Source: Treponema sp. (GTDB lineage Bacteria > Spirochaetota > Spirochaetia > Treponematales > Treponemataceae). From it: DNA of 16,606 nucleotides. Position 1 is the stretch's first letter. Every line of letters starts with the position of its first letter. The notes under the pieces were generated by a model. That model searched no databases and was not told where the DNA came from. It worked only from the letters and a program-made list of their open reading frames with translations. The DNA lies in the NCBI GenBank assembly GCA_017544745.1, contig JAFYDO010000131.1, positions 1 to 16,606 of the forward strand, read 5' to 3'. Positions 7,960 through 15,437 of this stretch are shown here, one piece after another. The position numbers and the translations under genes are program-made.

Positions 7960-9489
7960 TTACAAGTCTCCTATAAGAAATTTTTCAAACGCCTTGAGAC
8001 CGTTTTCATTGCATTTGAAAACACCGGCATGCTCCAGAACCTTGCTGAACACAATGCCAGTTTCCTTTCGTAATATCTCTATAATATCATCTTCATTTTT
8101 TTGTGTAAATGAACCGTATTTTTCTTTAAGTTCGTTCATCCATGGGGCGTGCTTGGCAAGGTTTTCGTCACCGCTTATATCCTTGTCCTGCTTAACTGCC
8201 TGCGCAAGCTCTTTAAACTCCGTTTTGAGTCTTCCAGGAAGAATAGCAAGTCCCATAACTTCTATAAGACCTATGTTTTCCTTTTTTATATGATGAAGCT
8301 CTGCGTGCGGATGGTAAACTCCAAGAGGATGCTCCGGTGTTGTAATATTGTTACGCAATACAAGGTCCATTTCGTAAAGCTCTCCGCGCCGTCTTGCAAT
8401 AGGGTTTAGAGTGTTATGGGCTTCTCCGTCGGTGTTTGCGTATATAAAGGCACTTTCGTCTGTGTAGTTGCGCCACTTTTTAAGAATGTAATCAGAAAGC
8501 TCTATAATGCGGTTTTTATCTGCACTTTTAATTCGTATTACCGACATAGGCCAATTAACAATTGCAGTATCTACATCTTCAAAGCCTTTGATTTTGATTG
8601 TTTTGAGTACCGGAGCCTTTGCCATAGGAAATTCGTAAGCACCACCCTGAAAGTGATCATGAGTAAGTATTGAGCCTCCGACAATAGGCAGGTCTGCATT
8701 GCTTCCCAAAGTATAATGCGGAAACTTTGTTACAAAATCTATAAGTCGTTCAAAGGTTTTACGGCTTATCTGCATTGGAGTATGTTCGTAATTAAACACA
8801 ATACAGTGTTCGTTGTAATATACATAAGGAGAATACTGAAAGCCCCAGGTTTCTCCGGCAAGCTCTATAGGAATAATTCTGTGATTATTGCGGGCAGGGT
8901 GATTTATTCTTCCGGCGTAGCCTTCATTCTGTCTGCATAAAAGACAGCTTGGGTAACCGGAGACCTTGGCGTTTCTGGCTGCTGCTATAGCCTTTGGATC
9001 TTTTTCCGGTTTGGAAAGATTTATGGTAATATCCATGTCGCCGTATTGGGTACTGCTTATCCATTTTACATCACGGCATATTCTATAGCGTCTTATATAA
9101 TCTGTATCCTGACTGAATTTATAAAACCAGTCGGTTGCCTGCTTTGGAGACTTAGCATAAAGCTCCCGGAACTTTGCAATGATATTCGAAGGTCTGTCTA
9201 CCAGGGTTGCCATAAGGCGTGTATCAAATAAATCGCGGTAAACAATGCTGTTTCCACCGGTGAGATTTTTTTCCTGGGCGTAATCAAGCAGGTTTTTGAG
9301 TATTTCTTCCAGCTGTTCAACTTTAACATTAGGAATTGTCTGGGCTTGAGTGGGGTCTTCAAATCCTTCAAGGCCAAAGATTGCAAGCAGCTGATTTTGG
9401 ACGTAAATTAAATCTTCCTGCTGTATGAGATTGGTTGTAAGTCCGTAAGAAGCAAGTGCATTTATATTTTGATATATATCCATCTTCAT
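7960..9489 (-). CDS. galT: Class II UDP-glucose--hexose-1-phosphate uridylyltransferase (GalT)
   Basis: 509 residues. It exchanges UMP between UDP-glucose and galactose-1-phosphate, giving UDP-galactose and glucose-1-phosphate in the cytoplasm. Length and motifs match the class II (Bacillus/Lactobacillus-type) enzyme, not the ~350-residue E. coli type. PIVGGSILTHDHFQGGAYEF contains the class II active site, with His277-Asp-His279-Phe-Gln281; one of these histidines carries the uridylyl group. A CxxC pair at Cys182/Cys185 (YPSCLLCRQNEGY) could hold a metal. The start is either Met1 at 9489 or Met3 at 9483. Neither has a strong Shine-Dalgarno (only GGGT nearby), and 9489 is taken as first. The gene follows the regulator by 26 bases and precedes galK by one base, forming a regulator-galT-galK operon. 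No galE or galM is in this window. Confidence 0.96.
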   Translation of the reverse strand: MKMDIYQNINALASYGLTTNLIQQEDLIYVQNQLLAIFGLEGFEDPTQAQTIPNVKVEQLEEILKNLLDYAQEKNLTGGNSIVYRDLFDTRLMATLVDRPSNIIAKFRELYAKSPKQATDWFYKFSQDTDYIRRYRICRDVKWISSTQYGDMDITINLSKPEKDPKAIAAARNAKVSGYPSCLLCRQNEGYAGRINHPARNNHRIIPIELAGETWGFQYSPYVYYNEHCIVFNYEHTPMQISRKTFERLIDFVTKFPHYTLGSNADLPIVGGSILTHDHFQGGAYEFPMAKAPVLKTIKIKGFEDVDTAIVNWPMSVIRIKSADKNRIIELSDYILKKWRNYTDESAFIYANTDGEAHNTLNPIARRRGELYEMDLVLRNNITTPEHPLGVYHPHAELHHIKKENIGLIEVMGLAILPGRLKTEFKELAQAVKQDKDISGDENLAKHAPWMNELKEKYGSFTQKNEDDIIEILRKETGIVFSKVLEHAGVFKCNENGLKAFEKFLIGDL

Positions 9490-9515
9490 ATTACCCGAAT
9501 AATCACCAGATTGTT

Positions 9516-10535
9516 CTAAATGATGTTTTCCTTAAAATAAATATCAATAGGAATATCTATTCTGGACGGTATTTCCTGCTGCAGCATTACAGACTGATAC
9601 AGTTTTTGAACTGCGTCTGCTCCCTGCTGCTCCGGTCTTTGTCCTATGATGCAGTCTATTGTTCCGTCCAATAATCCCGCTTTATTCTGTTCTACAAGGT
9701 CATAACCAATTACTGTAACTCGGCTTTTGAGTCCCTGGTCTACAAGAAAGTATGACATAAGGTTTACTTCGGCGTGCGGTACAAAAATACCTTTTATATC
9801 ACTGTGCCTTGCAAACAGATCTTTCATAAAGTTGTAAAAGCCTGCATCCGAAAAGTTTGTATAAAGCTCGTCGAGTACTGTTGATTTGGCATCTTTTTGA
9901 ATATAATCTGTAAATCCCCGGATTCGTTCGCGAAGGTTGTAGCCCGATGGATACATTCTTATACAGGCAAATTTTCCGCTTCCCTGGAACATCCTCATAA
10001 TTCTTCCTGCGCAGTAACCGCCCTTGTAAGGATTCTGAGCTATTGTAAGCAGCGGCTGGGTGGTTCCAAGCGGAGTATCTATATAAACATACGGCTTTTC
10101 GCCAAGCTTTGAAATAATCTGCATATGTTCTTCTGGAGTTACCGGAGTAGTAATAAGTGCATCTATTGGTTCTTCAGGGTTTTCAAAGAATATGCGGCTT
10201 TTTTCTATTGCATCCTGAGAAACCATACGGTCAAAGGAAACAAACTTTAATTCAATATTAAAAGGTTTAAGCTGTTCTACGCCCTGATTCATTCCTTCAA
10301 ACAGGTGTCTGTAGTAGTCACAACCGCTTTCGAGGGTAGGAAGGAGAACTCCTATTACAAAGGGTTTATTGCTTTTTAGCTGTCTTGCAATAGGATTAGG
10401 CTGGTAGCCGTGTTCATCTATAATAGACTGAATGAGTTTTTTTGTTTTTTCCGAAACCCCTTTTCGATTATGAATAACTCTGTCTACGGTTCCAATCGAA
10501 ACATGGGCATATTCTGCTATTTCAACTAAAGTCAT
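9516..10535 (-). CDS. LacI-family transcriptional regulator, probable galactose repressor
   Basis: 339 residues. An N-terminal LacI helix-turn-helix covers residues 1-25 (VEIAEYAHVSIGTVDRVIHN), followed by a hinge-helix region (PNPIARQLKSNK) at about 47-58. A periplasmic-binding-protein-like sensor domain follows from about 60 (FVIGVLLPTLESG) to the end. The recognition helix has GTVDR rather than the commoner TVSR, a variant seen in a LacI subset. The ATG at 10535 is certain to be the first possible start, because an in-frame TAA lies two codons upstream; GGAAG supports it. In the order of the window it heads galT-galK and is divergent from mglB. It should bind the repeated CGT-rich sites in the 10536-10755 spacer and release on galactose or a derivative. 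The ligand is inferred from context only. Confidence 0.9.
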   Translation of the reverse strand: MTLVEIAEYAHVSIGTVDRVIHNRKGVSEKTKKLIQSIIDEHGYQPNPIARQLKSNKPFVIGVLLPTLESGCDYYRHLFEGMNQGVEQLKPFNIELKFVSFDRMVSQDAIEKSRIFFENPEEPIDALITTPVTPEEHMQIISKLGEKPYVYIDTPLGTTQPLLTIAQNPYKGGYCAGRIMRMFQGSGKFACIRMYPSGYNLRERIRGFTDYIQKDAKSTVLDELYTNFSDAGFYNFMKDLFARHSDIKGIFVPHAEVNLMSYFLVDQGLKSRVTVIGYDLVEQNKAGLLDGTIDCIIGQRPEQQGADAVQKLYQSVMLQQEIPSRIDIPIDIYFKENII

Positions 10536-10552
10536 GTATTACTTCCGATTTA

Positions 10553-10565
10553 CGTGTTCGTACAC
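10553..10565. promoter_or_regulatory. Candidate operator 1 for the LacI-type regulator
   Basis: CGTGTTCGTACAC matches operator 2 at 11 of 13 positions. Its last 12 bases, GTGTTCGTACAC, form an imperfect palindrome centred on CG, as expected for LacI-family operators. It lies 18 bases ahead of the regulator's start codon, downstream of the presumed leftward promoter. A third related element, GTTATCGTA on the minus strand (10578-10570), also occurs exactly in operator 2. Confidence 0.6.
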
Positions 10566-10570
10566 AATAT

Positions 10571-10599
10571 ACGATAACAGATGTTTCCGGAAAAAGCAA
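10571..10599 (-). promoter_or_regulatory. Tentative leftward promoter of the regulator-galT-galK unit
   Basis: On the minus strand TTGCTT (10599-10594) and TATCGT (10576-10571) are separated by 17 bases, with TGT directly before the -10 as in an extended -10 element. The match is only moderate. It would place the transcription start inside candidate operator 1, a sensible position for repression. Confidence 0.4.
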
Positions 10600-10641
10600 A
10601 TAATTCTTGCAAAAAAAGTGAAAATTTTAATAAATTTCGTT

Positions 10642-10667
10642 AAAAATGCAAATTTTCGCATTTTTTT
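10642..10667. other. AT-rich hairpin between the divergent promoters
   Basis: AAAAATGC (10642-10649) and GCATTTTT (10658-10665) pair perfectly around an 8-base loop, with T-runs on both strands. It may insulate the divergent units or simply be curved A/T-tract DNA. It lies upstream of the mglB -35, so it is not in the mgl transcript. Confidence 0.4.
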
Positions 10668-10678
10668 AAAGAATTTGT

Positions 10679-10707
10679 TTGACAATTGAAATATTTGGGG
10701 TTATAAA
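10679..10707 (+). promoter_or_regulatory. Strong sigma70-type promoter of mglBAC
   Basis: TTGACA at 10679-10684, a spacer of exactly 17 bases, and TATAAA at 10702-10707 make a near-consensus promoter. Transcription would start near 10714, immediately before candidate operator 2 at 10718-10730. Confidence 0.85.
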
Positions 10708-10710
10708 TGA

Positions 10711-11958
<1,248 letters not shown>

Positions 11959-11965
11959 AAAACTC

Positions 11966-12028
11966 GCCTGAAGTTACGTACCTCAGGCTCACGGGGGTGT
12001 CTGTACGTGTACGGCACCCTCCTTTTTT
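11966..12028 (+). terminator. Intercistronic terminator with upstream hairpin between mglB and mglA
   Basis: Hairpin 1 pairs GCCTGA (11966-11971) with TCAGGC (11983-11988). Hairpin 2 pairs GGGGGTGTC (11993-12001) with GGCACCCTC (12013-12021), including two G-T wobbles, and is followed by six Ts (12023-12028). Hairpin 2 has the form of an intrinsic terminator that should let only part of the transcripts through to mglAC, giving more binding protein than transporter. ACGTAC in loop 1 (11976-11981) is exactly complementary to GTACGT in loop 2 (12003-12008), so a loop-loop contact or an alternative fold is possible. Confidence 0.75.
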
Positions 12029-12045
12029 GTAATATGGAAACTGAT

Positions 12046-13539
12046 ATGAATGAAACAGTACTTGAAATAAAAAATCTTTCCAAATCATTTGCAAAGAACA
12101 AAGTACTTAACGGCATCAATCTTACTGTAAAAAAAGGTTCTGTAATGGGACTTATGGGAGAAAATGGTGCAGGTAAGTCAACTATGATGAAGTGCCTTTT
12201 TGGCATTTACGCAAAGGACGAAGGACAGATTTCTCTGCTTGGAAAACCCATCGATTTTAAAAGCCCAAAAGAAGCCCTCGAAAGCGGAATTGCTATGGTT
12301 CATCAGGAATTGAATCAGTGTCTGGACCGCACAGTAGCCGACAATCTTTTTCTTGGAAGGTATCCAAAAAAGTTTGGCGTTATTGATGAGGCAAAAATGG
12401 AGCGCGAAAGCAATAAGCTTTTTTCTTCGCTCAGCATGAATATAAACTGCAGAACCGTAATGAGAACAATGTCTGTTTCCCAGCGTCAGATGGTAGAAAT
12501 TGCAAAAGCAGTTTCTTATGATGCAAAGCTCATTGTTCTGGATGAGCCTACATCTTCTCTTACGGAAAATGAAATAAAAAAACTGTTCTCCATCGTAAAT
12601 GATTTAAAGGAAAAAGGTGTTTCCTTTGTTTACATTTCGCACAAGATGGATGAAGTCTTTGAAATCTGTGATGAAGTTTCGGTACTCCGCGACGGAAACA
12701 TGGTTTTGACAAAGGCAGTCAAAGATACGAATATGAACGAGCTTATCTCGGCAATGGTTGGACGTTCCCTGGATAAGCGCTTCCCGGATGTAGATAATAC
12801 ACCGGGCGATATATATTTTGAAGTAAAAAATCTTACCACAAAGTACGAGCCGGTTCTGGAAGATATTTCCTTCTCTGTAAAAAAAGGAGAAATATTCGGA
12901 CTGTACGGACTTGTAGGTGCAGGACGCAGCGAGCTTCTGGAGTCTCTTTTTGGAGTACGAACAATTGCTTCCGGCGAAATCATATTAAACGGAAAGTCGC
13001 TTCGCTTTAACAGCAGTAAGGATGCAATGGCCTATAACTTTGCTCTTGTTACCGAGGAACGCAAACTCAACGGAATGTTTGGCAAGGATACAATCAAGTT
13101 CAATACTGTAATTACAAACCTTGCAAACTACAAATCCTACGGTATTCTTTCGGAACGCAAAATGGCAGATGCAGCAAACCGCGAAGTTAAGCAGATGCGT
13201 ACCAAGTGTACTTCTATAGAAGAAAACATCACTGCACTTTCGGGTGGAAACCAGCAAAAGGTAATCATAGGAAAATGGATGGAACGCAAGCCGGACATCT
13301 TCCTTATGGATGAGCCTACACGCGGTATTGATGTTGGTGCTAAATACGAAATCTACCAGTTGATTATAAAAATGGCAAAAGAGGGTAAAACCATTATTGT
13401 AGTTTCGAGCGAAATGCCCGAGATTCTTGGTATTACAAACCGCATTGCCGTAATGTCTAATCACCGTCTGGCAGGAATTGTAAATACAAAAGAAACAAAT
13501 CAGGAAGAGCTTTTACGCCTTTCTGCTAAATATCTATAA
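12046..13539 (+). CDS. mglA: Sugar ABC transporter ATP-binding protein MglA (two nucleotide-binding domains)
   Basis: 497 residues from the chosen ATG. It is the cytoplasmic ATPase of the MglBAC importer, with two fused ABC domains. In domain 1, Walker A GENGAGKST is at residues 38-46, the altered signature is VSQRQMVEIAKA and Walker B is LIVLDEPTSS. In domain 2, Walker A is the degenerate GLVGAGRSE, the signature is LSGGNQQKV and Walker B is IFLMDEPTRGID. This pairing, and the length, are typical of the MglA/RbsA/AraG family. An in-frame reading could begin at 12007 or 12034, but 12007 lies inside the terminator hairpin and 12034 has no ribosome-binding site. GGAAA at 12036-12040 sits suitably before 12046. 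The next gene starts 18 bases after the stop. Confidence 0.95.
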   Translation: MNETVLEIKNLSKSFAKNKVLNGINLTVKKGSVMGLMGENGAGKSTMMKCLFGIYAKDEGQISLLGKPIDFKSPKEALESGIAMVHQELNQCLDRTVADNLFLGRYPKKFGVIDEAKMERESNKLFSSLSMNINCRTVMRTMSVSQRQMVEIAKAVSYDAKLIVLDEPTSSLTENEIKKLFSIVNDLKEKGVSFVYISHKMDEVFEICDEVSVLRDGNMVLTKAVKDTNMNELISAMVGRSLDKRFPDVDNTPGDIYFEVKNLTTKYEPVLEDISFSVKKGEIFGLYGLVGAGRSELLESLFGVRTIASGEIILNGKSLRFNSSKDAMAYNFALVTEERKLNGMFGKDTIKFNTVITNLANYKSYGILSERKMADAANREVKQMRTKCTSIEENITALSGGNQQKVIIGKWMERKPDIFLMDEPTRGIDVGAKYEIYQLIIKMAKEGKTIIVVSSEMPEILGITNRIAVMSNHRLAGIVNTKETNQEELLRLSAKYL

Positions 13540-13557
13540 TGTGTGGGGAATCAGAAT

Positions 13558-15135
13558 ATGGCAGATTTTAATGAAGAAATAGAACAGATGCAGGCAGAAA
13601 GCCTCAAACAGCTTGAAAAAAATATTGCAGATAAAACTGTTATGCCTCTCGAAGAAGATGCAGTACTCCAAAAATATAGTGAGCGTCTGGAAGAGCTTCG
13701 CAAGGCAGGAAACAAAAAAGAAGCAGCAGAGATTTCTAAAAAAGCAGTTGCTTATGCAAATCTTGTTTCAGATGCTTATATTAAGCAGGTAACAGAAGAA
13801 CAGAATGCCCTTGAAAAGAAAAGTACCGAAAATTACAAAAAGCTTGTAGGCGGTATTAAGGGCGAAACAAAGGAAAGAATCTCAAAGCTTTCTTCTAAAG
13901 AAGAAATCAATATTGCAAAGTATGAAGGTAAGTCTGCACTCTTTGATGCAAAGAATAAGTATCTTACAGAAATTGGAAGATGCAGAAGTACAAAAAATCA
14001 GGCGTTTATTGATCATGTAATGTATAACCGTGCTCTGCGCGATGGTAGAACCAATTTAAAAGAAAACATGGCCATGAATTACAGGAACTACATCAACAAT
14101 TTTCAGATGTCCAAGTTCCTGCTCGAAAACGGTCTTTACATTGCAATTCTTATTTTCTTTATTGTATGTGTAATCATTGCTCCACTTTCTGGAAACGGAC
14201 AATTGTTATCTTTGCCTAACATCCTTACAATTCTGGAACAGTCTTCTACACGTATGTTCTATGCCCTTGGCGTTGCAGGTCTTATCCTTATTGCCGGTAC
14301 CGACTTAAGTGTCTGCCGTATGGTTGCGCTTGGTTCTGTTACAACAGGTCTTATTCTGCATCCTACAAAAAACATTGTTTCCTTCTTTGGAATGGAACCT
14401 TGGGATTTTACGGGGCTTCCAATGGGCGGACGTCTTGCTATGGCACTGTTCCTGTCAATTTCTCTTTGTGTGCTGTTCAGCTGCTTCTCCGGTTTCTTTA
14501 GCGCAAAGTTTAAGATTCATCCGTTCATTTCAACACTTTCTGCACAGCTCATTATTTATGGTCTTTTGTTCTTTGGAACCAGTGGTACTCCTGTTGGTTC
14601 TATTGATCCTAACATCAAAGATTTGATTGGTGGTCGCTGGGTTTTGGGCGTGGTCAACGGAGATTTAATTACGTTCCCTAAACTGATCATACCGGCCATT
14701 ATTGCAATTTTTGTTGCGTGGTTTATCTGGAATAAAACAACCTTTGGTAAGAACATGTACGCAGTTGGTGGAAACGCCGAAGCCGCTGCTGTTAGCGGTA
14801 TAAACGTATTTGCTGTTACAATGGGCATCTTTATTATGGCAGGTATTTTTTATGGCTGTGGTGCCTTCCTCGAAGCCTTCCGTGCCAATGCAAGTGCCGG
14901 TACAGGACAGGGCTTTGAGCTCGACGCTATTGCTGCCTGTGTAGTAGGCGGTATCTCGTTCAACGGTGGTATTGGTAAGATTCGTGGTGCCGTAATTGGT
15001 GTAATCATCTTTACCGGTCTTACATACTGTCTTACCTTCCTTGGCATCGACACAAACCTCCAGTTTGTTTTCAAAGGCTTTATCATCATAGCCGCCGTTG
15101 CCCTTGATAGTGTTAAATACTTAAAAAGAAAATAA
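13558..15135 (+). CDS. mglC: Sugar ABC transporter permease MglC with a long N-terminal coiled-coil extension
   Basis: 525 residues from the ATG at 13558, preceded by GGGGAA at 13545-13550. The in-frame GTG at 13543 has no such site and is rejected. Residues from about 192 (GLYIAILIFFIVCVII) to the end form the membrane permease, with the conserved regions GVAGLILIAGTDLS, GGNAEAAAVSGINV and GTGQGFELDAIAACVVGGIS typical of the MglC/RbsC family. That part, about 335 residues, equals an entire normal MglC. The first ~185 residues are extra: charged, rich in Lys, Glu and Ala, and apparently helical or coiled-coil (VLQKYSERLEELRKAGNKKE), without a signal peptide, so presumably cytoplasmic. The role of the extension is unknown. 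It is the last gene of mglBAC and is followed by a strong terminator. Confidence 0.93.
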   Translation: MADFNEEIEQMQAESLKQLEKNIADKTVMPLEEDAVLQKYSERLEELRKAGNKKEAAEISKKAVAYANLVSDAYIKQVTEEQNALEKKSTENYKKLVGGIKGETKERISKLSSKEEINIAKYEGKSALFDAKNKYLTEIGRCRSTKNQAFIDHVMYNRALRDGRTNLKENMAMNYRNYINNFQMSKFLLENGLYIAILIFFIVCVIIAPLSGNGQLLSLPNILTILEQSSTRMFYALGVAGLILIAGTDLSVCRMVALGSVTTGLILHPTKNIVSFFGMEPWDFTGLPMGGRLAMALFLSISLCVLFSCFSGFFSAKFKIHPFISTLSAQLIIYGLLFFGTSGTPVGSIDPNIKDLIGGRWVLGVVNGDLITFPKLIIPAIIAIFVAWFIWNKTTFGKNMYAVGGNAEAAAVSGINVFAVTMGIFIMAGIFYGCGAFLEAFRANASAGTGQGFELDAIAACVVGGISFNGGIGKIRGAVIGVIIFTGLTYCLTFLGIDTNLQFVFKGFIIIAAVALDSVKYLKRK

Positions 15136-15166
15136 AGTCCTCCTCTTTTGACTAAACCAGTTTTCT

Positions 15167-15201
15167 CCTGTGGTGCCCGGTCCGGTGCCACAGGTTTTTT
15201 T
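15167..15201 (+). terminator. Rho-independent terminator of mglBAC
   Basis: CCTGTGGTGCC (15167-15177) pairs with GGTGCCACAGG (15184-15194) over 11 positions, with two G-T wobbles and a 6-base loop, followed by seven Ts (15195-15201). It separates the sugar operon from the aromatic operon. Confidence 0.92.
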
Positions 15202-15234
15202 GTAGATACCAGGTTGTGGGACTTATTACTCCTA

Positions 15235-15263
15235 TTGACAAAGGCACTGTATCTCGGTAGATT
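15235..15263 (+). promoter_or_regulatory. Promoter of the aroF-tyrA leader transcript
   Basis: A perfect TTGACA at 15235-15240 is followed after 17 bases by TAGATT at 15258-15263. Transcription would start near 15270, leaving a very short 5' end before the leader peptide's ribosome-binding site. The leader transcript to aroF would be about 165 bases. Confidence 0.72.
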
Positions 15264-15288
15264 TATTTTATTGATTTGGAGAAACAAA

Positions 15289-15354
15289 TTGAAAGCTAAG
15301 GTTTATGGTTCATATTACTACTACTCATATTATTACTGCAAATGCAGAGGGTAA
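15289..15354 (+). CDS. Tyrosine-rich leader peptide controlling aroF-tyrA
   Basis: 21 codons from TTG at 15289 to TAA at 15352-15354. GGAG at 15278-15281 lies 7 bases ahead. The peptide contains eight tyrosines, seven of them within eight positions as four, one serine, then three (YGSYYYYSYYYCKC), coded by both TAT and TAC. There is no phenylalanine or tryptophan. It is not expected to function as a protein. Ribosomes translating it should stall when charged tRNA-Tyr is scarce. The stop codon overlaps the 5' strand of the antiterminator described at 15353-15411, so a ribosome finishing the peptide masks that strand. This is the arrangement of classical amino-acid attenuators such as those of his, phe and trp operons. 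The frame stays open upstream to 15148 but that stretch lies before the promoter and overlaps the mgl terminator. Confidence 0.87.
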   Translation: MKAKVYGSYYYYSYYYCKCRG

Positions 15355-15411
15355 GTGATTTGTGCCGAACTTTACTGAATAGTAAATAATGACGAACCGC
15401 ATGGATCACTT
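15353..15411 (+). promoter_or_regulatory. Antiterminator helix of the tyrosine attenuator
   Basis: AAGTGATTTGTGC (15353-15365) pairs with GCATGGATCACTT (15399-15411) over 13 contiguous positions, ten Watson-Crick and three G-T. The 3' strand of this helix includes 15399-15405 of the terminator's ascending arm, so the two structures exclude each other. Within its loop a small hairpin TTTACT/AGTAAA (15371-15386) can form. A weaker helix between 15315-15326 (Tyr codons) and 15347-15358 could serve as the protector or pause hairpin. Confidence 0.78.
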
Positions 15412-15428
15412 CCGTGCGGTTTTTTTTT
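15395..15428 (+). terminator. Attenuator terminator ahead of aroF
   Basis: AACCGCATGGA (15395-15405) pairs with TCCGTGCGGTT (15411-15421) over 11 positions with one G-T wobble and a 5-base loop, ending in a run of nine Ts (15420-15428). It lies between the leader peptide and aroF, and its T-run ends directly at the aroF ribosome-binding site GGAGG (15429-15433). It cannot belong to an upstream gene, since mglC already has its own terminator. Confidence 0.92.
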
Positions 15429-15437
15429 GGAGGAAAT

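Noticed and set aside
10642..10667. Rho-independent terminator between the divergent promoters
   Set aside because: The stem is mostly A-T, and neither promoter would transcribe through it under the proposed start sites. It is kept only as a hairpin of unknown role.
12007..12045. mglA starting at GTG 12007 or ATG 12034
   Set aside because: 12007 lies inside the intercistronic terminator hairpin and 12034 has only T-rich sequence ahead of it. The ATG at 12046 has a usable purine-rich site and gives the family's normal N-terminus.
13543..13557. mglC starting at GTG 13543
   Set aside because: There is no ribosome-binding site before it. The GGGGAA that follows serves the ATG at 13558.
15148..15288. 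Longer protein extending the tyrosine leader frame upstream
   Set aside because: This part overlaps the mglC terminator and precedes the promoter and ribosome-binding site of the leader. Its residues look random.
15414..15437. aroF starting at GTG 15414
   Set aside because: It lies in the descending arm and T-run of the attenuator terminator. ATG 15438 has GGAGG directly ahead and gives C102 at the same position as in the T. maritima enzyme.
15270..15437. T-box riboswitch for tyrosine ahead of aroF
   Set aside because: The terminator arm GAACCGC recalls T-box antiterminators, but the T-box consensus (AGGGTGG-ACCGCG) and the long stem I with a specifier loop are absent. The leader is too short, and a translated Tyr-rich peptide explains it better.
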